A stretch of DNA of 64,000 nt, taken from NCBI GenBank assembly GCA_002429385.1, contig DIZL01000058.1, forward strand, positions 90,234-154,233, written 5' to 3'. This DNA is from Prolixibacteraceae bacterium UBA6029. GTDB taxonomy: Bacteria; Bacteroidota; Bacteroidia; Bacteroidales; Prolixibacteraceae. Every line of letters starts with the position of its first letter. The first letter of the stretch is position 1. Under the pieces are notes generated by a model, which had not been told where the DNA came from, searched no databases, and saw only the letters and a program-made list of their open reading frames with translations. Shown piece after piece: positions 26,703 to 35,752 of this stretch. The position numbers and the translations under genes are program-made.

Positions 26703-27941
26703 ATGAAATCGATTTATTCACATACACTGGCCTTTGCATTCATTCTTGCATCTCTATGCTCCTTTGCCTGGCAAGGGAAAGTGAATCTGCCGGTAACGAC
26801 CCCATCTGCCGAAACACAGATCAAAACCGGAGCCGATCAGATAGAAAAGTATATCTCCTTGTTGCAGGGAAAACGAATTGGAATTGTTGCCAATCAAACT
26901 ACAGTCATAGGAAAGACTTCACTGATCGACAGCCTGAAATCATTGGGGGTGAACGTTGTGAAAATTTTTGGTCCTGAACACGGGTTTCGGGGAACAGCCA
27001 GCGCAGGAGCTGTGGTTGCCGACAATATGGATGCCCGGATAGGGATTCGGGTCGTATCGCTTTATGGAAGGAAAAGTAAACCGTCAAAAGAGGATCTGGC
27101 AGATGTTGACCTGATGATCTTTGATATCCAGGATGTTGGTGCAAGGTTCTATACCTACATCAATCTGTTGGCCAAGGTGATGGAAGCCTGTGCCGAAAAT
27201 AACATGGAATTGCTGATTCTCGACCGTCCCAACCCTAATGGGTTTAGCGTTGACGGACCCGTTTTAGATATGAAACTGAAATCAGGGATCGGCATGTTCC
27301 CCATTCCAATTACACATGGTATGACGATTGGCGAACTGGCCGGGATGTATAACGGTGAAGGTTGGCTGGCCAATAAGCTTCAATGTAAGGTAACGGTGAT
27401 TCCGGTTGCCAATTACTCGCACGATATGGAATATGTTTTGCCTGTTGCCCCATCACCCAATCTGAATACTCAGCAGTCTATCCTCTTGTATCCATCACTG
27501 TGTTTGTTCGAGGGCACCATCATAAGTCAGGGGCGTGGAACGTATTTTCCGTTTACTGTATTGGGCAATCCTGATTTAAAAGGAAAGTACCCATTCTCGT
27601 TTACTCCGGTCAGTATTAAGGGTATGAGTGAAACTCCGCTTCATCAGAACAAGACCTGTTATGGCATTGATCTGAGGAATTACGATACCAGCGAAATCAG
27701 AAAAACAGGACAGATCAACCTGCAATGGCTCTTCGAAATGTATAAGGCCTATCCCTACAAAGATAAATTCTTCGATTCTAAGCAAAGCAAAGAGATTGGG
27801 AACTTCGATAAGCTGGCAGGTGTGACCTTACTCCGGGAACAGATTATAGCGGGAAAATCGGAACAGGAGATTCGACAATCCTGGGAACCCGCCTTGTCTG
27901 ATTTCAGGAAACTACGTGCAAAATACGTATTGTATCCTTAG
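26703..27941 (+). CDS. namZ: Exo-beta-N-acetylmuramidase (NamZ-like, DUF1343/GH171)
   Basis: NamZ enzymes remove single MurNAc residues from the non-reducing end of glycan strands. The 412-residue protein has a signal peptide (about 1-22), the DUF1343 opening GKRIGIVANQTTVIG, the FGPEHGFRG motif with the conserved Glu-His, FDIQDVGARFYTYI, and LDRPNPNG. The length is typical. The released MurNAc fits the murK-murQ pair encoded 8 kb away on the other strand. It is exported to the periplasm or outer surface. Confidence 0.9.
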   Translation: MKSIYSHTLAFAFILASLCSFAWQGKVNLPVTTPSAETQIKTGADQIEKYISLLQGKRIGIVANQTTVIGKTSLIDSLKSLGVNVVKIFGPEHGFRGTASAGAVVADNMDARIGIRVVSLYGRKSKPSKEDLADVDLMIFDIQDVGARFYTYINLLAKVMEACAENNMELLILDRPNPNGFSVDGPVLDMKLKSGIGMFPIPITHGMTIGELAGMYNGEGWLANKLQCKVTVIPVANYSHDMEYVLPVAPSPNLNTQQSILLYPSLCLFEGTIISQGRGTYFPFTVLGNPDLKGKYPFSFTPVSIKGMSETPLHQNKTCYGIDLRNYDTSEIRKTGQINLQWLFEMYKAYPYKDKFFDSKQSKEIGNFDKLAGVTLLREQIIAGKSEQEIRQSWEPALSDFRKLRAKYVLYP

Positions 27942-27954
27942 ATGTCATATGGAA

Positions 27955-27962
27955 TAGATTTG
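27955..27962 (+). promoter_or_regulatory. Candidate -7 element TAGATTTG
   Basis: An exact TAnnTTTG match in the 163-bp gap before the NlpC/P60 gene, with TTG at 27930. It may give the last two genes of the locus their own promoter. Confidence 0.35.
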
Positions 27963-28104
27963 TGTGGCGTAGGTGTATTTGCAGCGTCTGGTATGAGATG
28001 AATTGGCAAATAAAGATACACTTGTTCAGATTATTTACGATTATCGGGTGAAATGTTGAACAGGAAGCGTTATTTTGTGTTGGAAATAAACAGGAGTCCT
28101 GATT

Positions 28105-29286
28105 ATGAAGAAGCATTATATTTATAGAATATTGATCCTTTTCATTCTGGCTGTAACTGCCGGATGGAGTGCCAACGCTCAAACGTCCAATTTCAAGAAC
28201 CTGGCCGGAGAGATTCAGTCTCTTCAGAAAAAGCTGGTCCCTGACAAACGTACGGCTATTCTGGAGATCTCGATCAAAGATACTCTCCGGAAAATAGTAA
28301 TAGTAAAAGGTGAAACCAATCTCCCTGAAGCGAAACAACAGATTTTAAAGCTACTGTCCGAGAAAGGAATCCAGTATATTGATTCCATCAGACTCTTTCC
28401 TGATGCCTCCCTGGGTGATCAAACCTGGGGGTTAACCACACTCTCAGCCGCCAGTATGCGTTCACAGCCCGATCATGCTTCTGAAATGGTATCTCAGGCC
28501 TTGATGGGGACTCCCTTAAAAATCCTGGAGACTAAGGATGGCTGGTACAGGGTGCAAACTCCTGATTACTATATCGGCTGGATGGAAGGTCACGGATTAT
28601 CGCTTTTTACCTCCACTGAAATGGTGCGATGGAGAAAATCAGACCGTTACGTTTATAACCGGATAAGCGGGAATGCTTTTGCCTTGGCAAAACGGAAAAG
28701 CATGATCGTATCTGATTTATTGTTAGGTGATCTTCTTGAAGCGGAGGCTGTAACCAATAGATATGTAAAGATCAGAATCCCGGATGGCCGGACCGCATAC
28801 GTAAAAAAGAAAGATTGCCTTTCATGGAAGGAGTGGACCAGCCATAAACCCGATGCCCAGGCCATCATTTCGGTTGGTATGCAGATGATGGGCGTACCTT
28901 ATCTGTGGGGTGGAACTTCATGCAAGAACGTTGATTGTTCAGGATTTACCAAGACTTTGTATTATTCACAGGGTATCATTCTGGCACGGGACGCCTCGCA
29001 GCAAGCCCAATATGGAAAGCATCCTGATTTTAAGGATATTTCGTCTCTTGAGCCTGGCGATCTGCTGTTCTTTGGACGCAACCCTCAGCGTGTCAATCAT
29101 GTTGGATTGTACCTTGGGGATGGGAAATACATCCAGTCATCGGGTTTGGTACGCATCAACAGCATCAGGCCAAATGATCCGGCTTATGATATCACTGAAC
29201 GTAAACAATTAATTGGCTCAGGCAGAGTTCTGAATTCACTGAATAAGGAGGGTATTGTTTTGTTAAAAAACCATCCCTGGTATTAA
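28105..29286 (+). CDS. NlpC/P60 endopeptidase with SH3 domains
   Basis: The 393-residue protein has a signal peptide ending at ANAQ, a short N-terminal region, two SH3b-like modules (about 110-250), and a C-terminal NlpC/P60 domain. The catalytic cysteine is in NVDCSGFT (near residue 278) and the histidine in RVNHVGLYLG (near 331). Such enzymes cut gamma-D-Glu-diaminopimelate bonds, releasing L-Ala-D-Glu. That product is the substrate of the epimerase encoded next, 28 bp downstream. Confidence 0.92.
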   Translation: MKKHYIYRILILFILAVTAGWSANAQTSNFKNLAGEIQSLQKKLVPDKRTAILEISIKDTLRKIVIVKGETNLPEAKQQILKLLSEKGIQYIDSIRLFPDASLGDQTWGLTTLSAASMRSQPDHASEMVSQALMGTPLKILETKDGWYRVQTPDYYIGWMEGHGLSLFTSTEMVRWRKSDRYVYNRISGNAFALAKRKSMIVSDLLLGDLLEAEAVTNRYVKIRIPDGRTAYVKKKDCLSWKEWTSHKPDAQAIISVGMQMMGVPYLWGGTSCKNVDCSGFTKTLYYSQGIILARDASQQAQYGKHPDFKDISSLEPGDLLFFGRNPQRVNHVGLYLGDGKYIQSSGLVRINSIRPNDPAYDITERKQLIGSGRVLNSLNKEGIVLLKNHPWY

Positions 29287-29314
29287 GCCATGGGTCGAAA
29301 TAAAACTAAATAGT

Positions 29315-30463
29315 ATGGGAAGTCGACGCAATTTTATACGAACTACTGGTTTAACGGCCATGGCCGGCATTGCCGGTTTCGAAACTGTTTTTGCAGGGTT
29401 GAAGAGCAAATCCAAAGCTTCAGGAAAAGGTCTTGTATTGAGGTTCATACCTTATGAACTGCAGTTAAGACACACTTTTACAATAGCCAACAATTCGCGT
29501 ACCAGTACTCCTGACATGCTGACCAGTCTTGAATTTGAAGGGGTAACAGGATACGGCGAGGCGTCCATGCCGCCTTACCTGGGTGAGAGTATTGCCAGTG
29601 CAACGAAATTCCTTTCTGCACTCAATCTGAGCCAGTTTAAGGACCCTTTTGAGATGGAAGATATCCTGAAGTATGTTGATTCGGTAATGCCCGAGAATTG
29701 TGCCGCAAAGGCTGCTGTTGACATTGCCCTGCATGACCTGGTTGGCAAAATGATGGGTCAGCCCTGGTATAAAATATGGGGGTTCGATCCTGCAGATACG
29801 CCAAATACCTCCTTTACCATAGGTATTGATACTCCCGAAGTGGTTAGGCAGAAAGTGGCTGAAGCCAAGCCCTACAGGATTCTGAAGGTCAAGCTGGGTC
29901 AGAAGACTGACCGTGAAATGATTGAAACCATTCGTTCGGTTACAGATGTTCCGCTTTGCGTGGATGTCAACCAGGGATGGTCCGACCGGCAGATGGCCCT
30001 GGATATGATTCATTGGCTGAAGGAAAAGGGTGTGGTTTTTGTGGAACAGCCTATGCCCAAAACATCGGTTGATGATATGGCCTGGCTGACTTCGAACAGT
30101 CCCTTACCTACCATGGGTGATGAATCAGTACAGCGACTTCCTGATGTAATTAAAGCCAAAGGTGTGTACTCCGGAATCAACATTAAACTCATGAAATGCA
30201 CCGGGATGCGCGAAGCTCACGAAATGCTGACATTGGCCAGATCGCTGGATATGAAGGTGATGATTGGCTGTATGACCGAAACCTCGTGCGCCGTTTCAGC
30301 AGCGGCACAACTTTCGCCCAAAGCCGACTGGGTCGATCTGGACGGTAACCTTCTGATCACAAACGATCCGTATAAAGGTGTTCAGGTGGTTAATGGGAAA
30401 ATGACTTTAATCGATCAACCCGGAATAGGGATTTCTGCTCTCAATCCCAAATGGAAGATCTAG
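29315..30463 (+). CDS. L-Ala-D/L-Glu (dipeptide) epimerase, probably Tat-exported
   Basis: This 382-residue enolase-superfamily enzyme interconverts L-Ala-D-Glu and L-Ala-L-Glu. The muconate-lactonizing subgroup motifs are present: ILKVKLGQ with the KxK acid/base lysine, CVDVNQGW, FVEQPMP and MGDES for the three metal ligands, and GINIKLMKCTG with the second lysine. Unlike E. coli YcjG it starts with a twin-arginine signal (SRRNFIRT followed by a hydrophobic stretch and AGF), so it should work outside the cytoplasm on the dipeptide freed by the NlpC/P60 protein upstream. Confidence 0.88.
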   Translation: MGSRRNFIRTTGLTAMAGIAGFETVFAGLKSKSKASGKGLVLRFIPYELQLRHTFTIANNSRTSTPDMLTSLEFEGVTGYGEASMPPYLGESIASATKFLSALNLSQFKDPFEMEDILKYVDSVMPENCAAKAAVDIALHDLVGKMMGQPWYKIWGFDPADTPNTSFTIGIDTPEVVRQKVAEAKPYRILKVKLGQKTDREMIETIRSVTDVPLCVDVNQGWSDRQMALDMIHWLKEKGVVFVEQPMPKTSVDDMAWLTSNSPLPTMGDESVQRLPDVIKAKGVYSGINIKLMKCTGMREAHEMLTLARSLDMKVMIGCMTETSCAVSAAAQLSPKADWVDLDGNLLITNDPYKGVQVVNGKMTLIDQPGIGISALNPKWKI

Positions 30464-30523
30464 ACATACATATGATTAGTTGTTTTAGTGAAAAAACAAA
30501 CAACAATCTGAACTAAAAATTCG

Positions 30524-30531
30524 TAAATTTG
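30524..30531 (+). promoter_or_regulatory. -7 element TAAATTTG directly before the toxin ATG
   Basis: An exact TAnnTTTG match ends 5 bp before the ATG at 30537. Transcription would start at or next to the start codon, giving a nearly leaderless mRNA. Confidence 0.5.
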
Positions 30532-30536
30532 ATGTA

Positions 30537-31007
30537 ATGATAAAACGAGTCTATATTGATACTTCCGTTATTGGCGGATACTTTGATAAAGAGTTTGAAG
30601 ATGTAACCAAACCCTTTTTCGATATAATATTGGATAAACGTATCAAAATATTAGTCTCTGAAGTTTTGGAATTAGAGTTGTATCGGGCGCCAGAATATGT
30701 TCTGGTTTTTTATGAATCCTTACCAGTAGAATTGATTGAAAGAGTTGAATTAACGGACGAAGTCAAAGACCTTGCTGAAAAGTACATTTCTGAAAAAGTT
30801 GTTGGTAAGGCAAGTCTGGCGGACTGTCAACATATAGCTCTGGCGACAATAAACAAAGCGGATGTTTTGGCAAGCTGGAACTTTAAGCATATTGTGAACC
30901 TTGAGCGAATACGTGGATACAATTCAATAAATTTTAGAGAAGGTTATCAAATGACAGAAATCAGAACACCTAAAGAGATATTTAATTATGAAGACAACAA
31001 CAGGTAA
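30537..31007 (+). CDS. PIN-domain toxin (VapC-like ribonuclease)
   Basis: This 156-residue PIN fold protein has the acidic residues expected for metal binding: Asp8 in YIDTS, Glu45/Glu47 in SEVLELEL, Asp96 in LADCQHIA, and ADVLASWNFKHI near 108-119. PIN toxins cleave RNA and are held by an antitoxin encoded next to them. A small basic ORF overlaps its 3' end by 20 bp, giving the toxin-first order seen in some Bacteroidetes PIN systems. The RNA target is unknown. Confidence 0.85.
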   Translation: MIKRVYIDTSVIGGYFDKEFEDVTKPFFDIILDKRIKILVSEVLELELYRAPEYVLVFYESLPVELIERVELTDEVKDLAEKYISEKVVGKASLADCQHIALATINKADVLASWNFKHIVNLERIRGYNSINFREGYQMTEIRTPKEIFNYEDNNR

Positions 31008-31155
31008 AGCGGATATAGTTAAAACAATGCGTGAGATTCGGGACAAATTAAGCCTTGAAATAATGGACATGACTTTTGCACAGGAGAAGGAATACATTAA
31101 GAGTCAATTGGCTGAGTTGAAATTAAAACGTCGTGACCGGAAGCAAACTATTTAG
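30988..31155 (+). CDS. Small antitoxin-like protein paired with the PIN toxin
   Basis: A 55-residue charged, helical ORF starts inside the end of the PIN gene. Its sequence, with MREIRDKLSLEIMDMTF and EKEYIKSQLAELK, resembles the short partner proteins often found beside PIN toxins. It lacks a recognisable DNA-binding fold, so neutralisation by direct binding is the likely mode. The overlap indicates translational coupling. Confidence 0.7.
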   Translation: MKTTTGKADIVKTMREIRDKLSLEIMDMTFAQEKEYIKSQLAELKLKRRDRKQTI

Positions 31156-31213
31156 AAAATTGCATTCATTTATTAAGAATTTATTGTAATTTGGCAACAC
31201 TTAAAACTTCGAT

Positions 31214-32482
31214 ATGAAAAAGATTTACTTATTTCTTACAGTGATGTTCGGACTGATAAGCATCCAGGTTTCAGGCCAGTATTTTCAGCAAAGAACACTT
31301 TCAAGCAAAGCCCTTCAGCAGAATAAGACCTACTATGTAGGATTACCTACAGGGTACAATGAAGCCGATACTATCACAAAATATCCGGTCATGATCTTCC
31401 TTCACGGAGCTTCAGTTAATGCAACTGACATGGTCAATTCACTCGAACCATTTCTAAGTAATTTCTTAACCAAACTACTCTTCGATAAACTATTCAAGGT
31501 CATCTTTATTATTCCTGACGGATCATGCGAACCCTACAAGGGAAGTTTCTACACCAATTCCTCGCTCTATGGCAATTATGAAGATTATATCTCAAAGGAT
31601 TTGGTCGCTGAGATTGCAAGTAAATACCACACCTTCAACCACCGCGAAAAATGGAGTATCATTGGGCATTCCATGGGAGGGTATGGCGCAATGAAGATCG
31701 CCTTAAAGTATCCTGAAAAATTCATAGGGGTCTCTTCCCTGAGCGGACCGTTGAATATCACTTATTTTCAGGATATTCTTCCAATATTACTTGCCGAGCA
31801 TGGTACAACGCCTCCTTACGATATCACCTATTCAGGAAGCGTGTCCCAATTGGTCTATTCGATGGCCGGTGCATTTTCTCCCAACTCTGGAGCCACGCCT
31901 CCGGTGATTTTACCCGTAAATCCCGATGGCACAATCAATCCAACAGTACTGGGGATGTGGGAAAACTACAATCCGATCAACCTGATCAAGGAATGGAAAG
32001 GAAATCCTGCGATGGCTGTTTTTACATACTGTGGAGACCTGGATGAATTTAAACTTGCCACCCCAAATCAAATGTTTTCCGATACCCTGACTAAATACAA
32101 TCTTCCCCATACTTATGTTGAGGACCCTAATGGCGATCATGTGTCTAGCCTGTTTACCAGCTTACCGCAGGGAATCAACTTTTTGTATCATGTGATGGAT
32201 ACTGCACAAATCCGGATTACAACAGTAATCAATCCTGCTCTTACAGCAAATACACTGAACGTTTATCCCAATCCTGCCAACGACCGTTTCTTTGTCTCGG
32301 GTGCCACGGATAATCTAAGGCATATCGTCATTCACAATCTTTCAGGGCAGAATGTCATGCAGATGGAGAATCCGGTTCTGTCTCAAGGCATTGATATCGG
32401 CAAATTAGTTAAAGGCATCTATTTCGTATCGCTAAAAGGAACGAATGGAAACACTTCCACCATGAAACTGATCAAGAACTAA
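31214..32482 (+). CDS. Secreted alpha/beta-hydrolase esterase with type IX sorting domain
   Basis: The 422-residue protein has a signal peptide (about 1-21), an esterase-D/feruloyl-esterase-like fold with nucleophile motif GHSMGGYGAMK, FLHGASVNATDM as oxyanion region, and a late NGDHVSSL histidine. The last 80 residues form a type IX secretion sorting domain (VYPNPANDRFFVSG to GNTSTMKLIKN). It should be exported through T9SS and released or attached at the surface. The substrate is unknown; a carbohydrate ester is plausible given the GH95 gene downstream. Confidence 0.85.
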   Translation: MKKIYLFLTVMFGLISIQVSGQYFQQRTLSSKALQQNKTYYVGLPTGYNEADTITKYPVMIFLHGASVNATDMVNSLEPFLSNFLTKLLFDKLFKVIFIIPDGSCEPYKGSFYTNSSLYGNYEDYISKDLVAEIASKYHTFNHREKWSIIGHSMGGYGAMKIALKYPEKFIGVSSLSGPLNITYFQDILPILLAEHGTTPPYDITYSGSVSQLVYSMAGAFSPNSGATPPVILPVNPDGTINPTVLGMWENYNPINLIKEWKGNPAMAVFTYCGDLDEFKLATPNQMFSDTLTKYNLPHTYVEDPNGDHVSSLFTSLPQGINFLYHVMDTAQIRITTVINPALTANTLNVYPNPANDRFFVSGATDNLRHIVIHNLSGQNVMQMENPVLSQGIDIGKLVKGIYFVSLKGTNGNTSTMKLIKN

Positions 32483-33137
32483 AAAGGATCGACGTACCGA
32501 ATACCTCCGTTTGTAAATTGGGTGAAAAGGGTTCAGTAAAATCGCTTATCGCAGGGTGTGATTTTTTCTCTGGAAATCTCATTATGGGCTGCTGTGTGTC
32601 TTTTCCCCATTTTTATGCATAAACCAAATGCTCCTGTTCAGGAATGGAATTTCTAACGGATTGCAATACAATTTGTTTTTACCTTCGTCATACCTTTGTC
32701 GTACCTTTATCATATCTCTTTCATACCTCTTTCATACCTCTTTCGGTACAAATTCGATACAAATTCGAATCAAATACGTAACAAATTCGTACAGCTTCGA
32801 ATTTGTTACGTATTTGTTACGTATTTGATTCGAATTTGTATCGAATTTATACCGAAAGAGGTATGAAAGAGGTATGAAAGAGGTATGAAAGAGGTATGAA
32901 AGAGGTATGAAAGAGGTACGACAGAAATTAGAAGCATTACTCTTTGGAAGGCCTGGGGATTAAGCAGGTGGAATACCTTAAGGGCCATGAGGATGTTGAA
33001 GTATTTCGGTGTATAGAAATTGATTGAAAGTAGTTTTTGCAGTTAAATTGAATTCTTTTCTTAATTTGTTATCGGATCAGTGGATGAAGTACTCAAAAAT
33101 CTGTTTCTTTGAAATACAAAATCCTAATCCATCTGAA
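32483..33137. other. Spacer dominated by a giant quasi-palindrome
   Basis: About 650 bp without a gene. Positions 32690-32925 form the inverted word array described separately. The stretch 32936-33020 keeps an open frame (EGLGIKQVEYLKGHEDV) that could be a decayed gene fragment. Confidence 0.6.
32722..32925. repeat. Quasi-palindrome of about 70-bp arms ending in a GGTATGAAAGA tandem array
   Basis: The arm 32722-32789 is the reverse complement of the sequence starting at 32798, except for an extra 11-bp unit (TTACGTATTTG) in the right arm and one base change. The centre is 8 bp. The right side continues as five exact GGTATGAAAGA units (32860-32914) and one variant (32915-32925). The left flank from about 32690 carries decayed complements of the same unit. 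Confidence 0.9.
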
Positions 33138-35540
33138 ATGAAGAAAACCCTTTTCTTTCTGCCCATTTTTATCATCATGTTAGGTGCTGAAGTGTGCCGG
33201 TCGCAATCGTCCAACACCTTATGGTACAAACAGCCGGCCCAGTATTTTGAGGAAAGCCTTGTGCTGGGTAACGGTAAAGTCGGAGCTTCCGTTTTTGGAG
33301 GTGTTCAGTCTGACAAGATCTATCTGAACGATATCACACTTTGGTCGGGCGAACCGGTTAATCCAAATATGAATCCTGAAGCGTATAAAAATATTCCTGC
33401 GATTCGCGAAGCGCTGAAGAATGATGATTATAAACTGGCAGATAAGCTGAATAAAAAGGTACAGGGTAGTTTTTCAGAATCGTATGCACCGCTTGGGACT
33501 CTTTTTCTGGAGTTTAAGCATGAGGGCGAACCTCTGAATTATCGCCGGGAACTGAATATTTCTGAAGCTATATCCAGAGTTAGTTACGAAGTGAAAGGGG
33601 TTAAGTTTACCCGCGAATATTTTGTATCCTATCCCGATCAGATGCTGGTGATCAGGCTGATCAGCAGTCAGAAGGGAGCATTGAATTTCGGCATTAAATT
33701 CGAAAGTCAGTTGAAGAATTCAATTGCTGTTACGGCCAATACCCTGAACGCAAAGGGGTATGCACCTACTCATGCCGAACCCAATTATAGTAGTAAAAAG
33801 TCAAATGCGGTGACTTTTAATGAAAAGAAAGGGACTCGTTTTGCAACCCTTGTAAAGATTAAGAATAAGGATGGGAAACTGGTTTCAACTGATCAAACCA
33901 TTGGCTTATCCGAAGGAACCGAAGCAATAATATACGTATCGATAGCAACCAGCTTTAACGGATTCGATAAAAATCCTGCGACTGAAGGTTTGAATGCTGA
34001 ACTATTGGCTGGCAATCAACTAAAAAAGGCATTTCCTAAATCATTCGATAAACTGGAAAAATCGCACCTTGCTGATTTTCAGAAGTATTTTAAAAGGGTC
34101 AGCCTGAATTTAGGTTCAACTACTGCTCCTGACCTGCCTACCGATGAACGGCTGAGGCGGTATGCCGAAGGAAAAGAGGATAAGAACCTGGAAGTGTTGT
34201 ATTTCCAGTTTGGACGTTACCTACTGATCAGCAGTTCGCGCACAACGGGCGTTCCGGCCAATTTGCAGGGAATCTGGAATCCGCACATCCGCCCGCCGTG
34301 GAGCTGTAATTATACCATCAACATTAATGCCGAAGAGAATTACTGGCTGGCCGAGAATACAAATCTTTCTGAAATGCATCGGCCATTGTTAAGTTTCATT
34401 AAAAATATAGCAATCACCGGAAAGGTGACTGCAAGGACCTTCTATGGTGTCGATGGTTGGGCTGCCTGCCACAATTCGGATATCTGGGCCATGAGTAATC
34501 CTGTAGGCGATTTTGGGAATGGCGATCCGGTGTGGGCATGTTGGAACATGGGAGGGACATGGTTAAGCACTCATCTCTGGCAACACTACCTCTTTACAGG
34601 TGACCTGAAATTCCTGAAAAATGAAGGATACGACCTGATGAAAGGCGCTGCCTTGTTTTGTCTCGAATGGATGGTTGAAGATAAGAAAGGACAATTGATC
34701 ACTTCGCCTTCCACCTCTCCTGAAAATCTGTACAAAACACCGGATGGGTATAATGGCGCTACCTTGTATGGCGGAACTGCCGATCTGGCCATGATACGCG
34801 AGTGTTTTCTGCAAACCATTCAGGCATCAAAGGTATTAAATGTAGATGCTGATTTCAGGAACCGGCTTGAAGTGGCCCTTGCAAAAATGCATCCGTACCA
34901 GATAGGTAAAAAGGGCAATCTGCAGGAATGGTATTACGATTGGGAAGATCAGGACCCGCAACACAGGCATCAGTCGCATTTATTCGGACTCTTTCCAGGT
35001 TCTCAGATCACTCCGGGCACGACTCCTGAATTGGCCAATGCATGCCGGAAAACGCTTGAAATCAAGGGGGATGAAACAACAGGATGGTCAAAGGGATGGC
35101 GTATCAATTTATGGGCCCGTTTGCTGGACGGAAACCATGCGTATAAAATGTACCGCACTTTGCTTAAATATGTTGATCCCGATGGGGTTAAAACCAGTTA
35201 TGCCCGGGGGGGAGGGACGTATCCGAATTTATTCGATGCTCATCCGCCATTCCAGATTGACGGTAACTTTGGAGGGGCAGCGGCAGTGGCAGAAATGCTG
35301 GTTCAATCAACTGAAAATGAGATTCATTTACTACCGGCTATCCCTGACAGCTGGAAAGATGGATCGGTTAGTGGAATTTGTACCCGCGGAGGGTTTGAGG
35401 TTTCGATGGAATGGAACAACATGATCCTGAAGAAACTTAGCATACTGGCCAAACGATCAGGTGAAACGACCCTCTTTTATGGTAAAGATCAAAAGAAGAT
35501 TGTCCTGAAAAAAGGACAAAGTATGGAATTAAGCTGGTAA
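33138..35540 (+). CDS. GH95 family alpha-L-fucosidase/galactosidase
   Basis: The 800-residue protein starts at the ATG at 33138, which places a signal peptide (FFLPIFIIMLGAEVCRSQ) at its N-terminus; the longer ORF start at 33024 is unlikely. GH95 enzymes invert alpha-1,2-L-fucosides or alpha-L-galactosides. The N-terminal beta domain begins with WYKQPAQYFEESLVLGNGKVGA. The (alpha/alpha)6 barrel includes NINAEENYWLAE, TSPSTSPEN and the late DGNFGGAAAVAEM segment, where family catalytic residues lie. It is exported to the periplasm. No SusCD pair is nearby. Confidence 0.92.
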   Translation: MKKTLFFLPIFIIMLGAEVCRSQSSNTLWYKQPAQYFEESLVLGNGKVGASVFGGVQSDKIYLNDITLWSGEPVNPNMNPEAYKNIPAIREALKNDDYKLADKLNKKVQGSFSESYAPLGTLFLEFKHEGEPLNYRRELNISEAISRVSYEVKGVKFTREYFVSYPDQMLVIRLISSQKGALNFGIKFESQLKNSIAVTANTLNAKGYAPTHAEPNYSSKKSNAVTFNEKKGTRFATLVKIKNKDGKLVSTDQTIGLSEGTEAIIYVSIATSFNGFDKNPATEGLNAELLAGNQLKKAFPKSFDKLEKSHLADFQKYFKRVSLNLGSTTAPDLPTDERLRRYAEGKEDKNLEVLYFQFGRYLLISSSRTTGVPANLQGIWNPHIRPPWSCNYTININAEENYWLAENTNLSEMHRPLLSFIKNIAITGKVTARTFYGVDGWAACHNSDIWAMSNPVGDFGNGDPVWACWNMGGTWLSTHLWQHYLFTGDLKFLKNEGYDLMKGAALFCLEWMVEDKKGQLITSPSTSPENLYKTPDGYNGATLYGGTADLAMIRECFLQTIQASKVLNVDADFRNRLEVALAKMHPYQIGKKGNLQEWYYDWEDQDPQHRHQSHLFGLFPGSQITPGTTPELANACRKTLEIKGDETTGWSKGWRINLWARLLDGNHAYKMYRTLLKYVDPDGVKTSYARGGGTYPNLFDAHPPFQIDGNFGGAAAVAEMLVQSTENEIHLLPAIPDSWKDGSVSGICTRGGFEVSMEWNNMILKKLSILAKRSGETTLFYGKDQKKIVLKKGQSMELSW

Positions 35541-35564
35541 GGGCAAAGCGAAAAAAAAGATGTT

Positions 35565-35641
35565 AGATATCAGATATCAGACTTTAGACTCGATGAATTG
35601 GCTTTTGGTCTACGGTCTAAAATCTACGGTCTAAGGTCTAT
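35565..35641. repeat. 7-bp word array in inverted arms
   Basis: The left arm has AGATATC, AGATATC, AGACTTT and AGACTCG (35565-35592). The right arm has GGTCTAC, GGTCTAA, AATCTAC, GGTCTAA and GGTCTAT (35607-35641). Each arm has a strict 7-bp period, and the arms are complementary in register through AGA/TCT. Confidence 0.75.
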
Positions 35642-35714
35642 TAAAAAAACACTTTTGTGCGTTTCAGACTGAAAATAAGCGTCCGATGACGACATTCAAG
35701 GAATAAATATCATA

Positions 35715-35752
35715 AAAATGAAGGCAGATTTCAGTTATCTGCCTTCATTTTT
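35715..35752 (+). terminator. Terminator downstream of GH95
   Basis: A perfect 15-bp stem (35715-35729 with 35737-35751), 7-nt loop and a run of T residues. Confidence 0.75.

Noticed and set aside
32700..32925. CRISPR array
   Set aside because: Units are 11 bp, contiguous and without spacers; no cas gene is in the window.
32628..32988. Small ORFs on both strands with FHTSF-type repeats
   Set aside because: They are translations of the inverted repeat and have no independent support.
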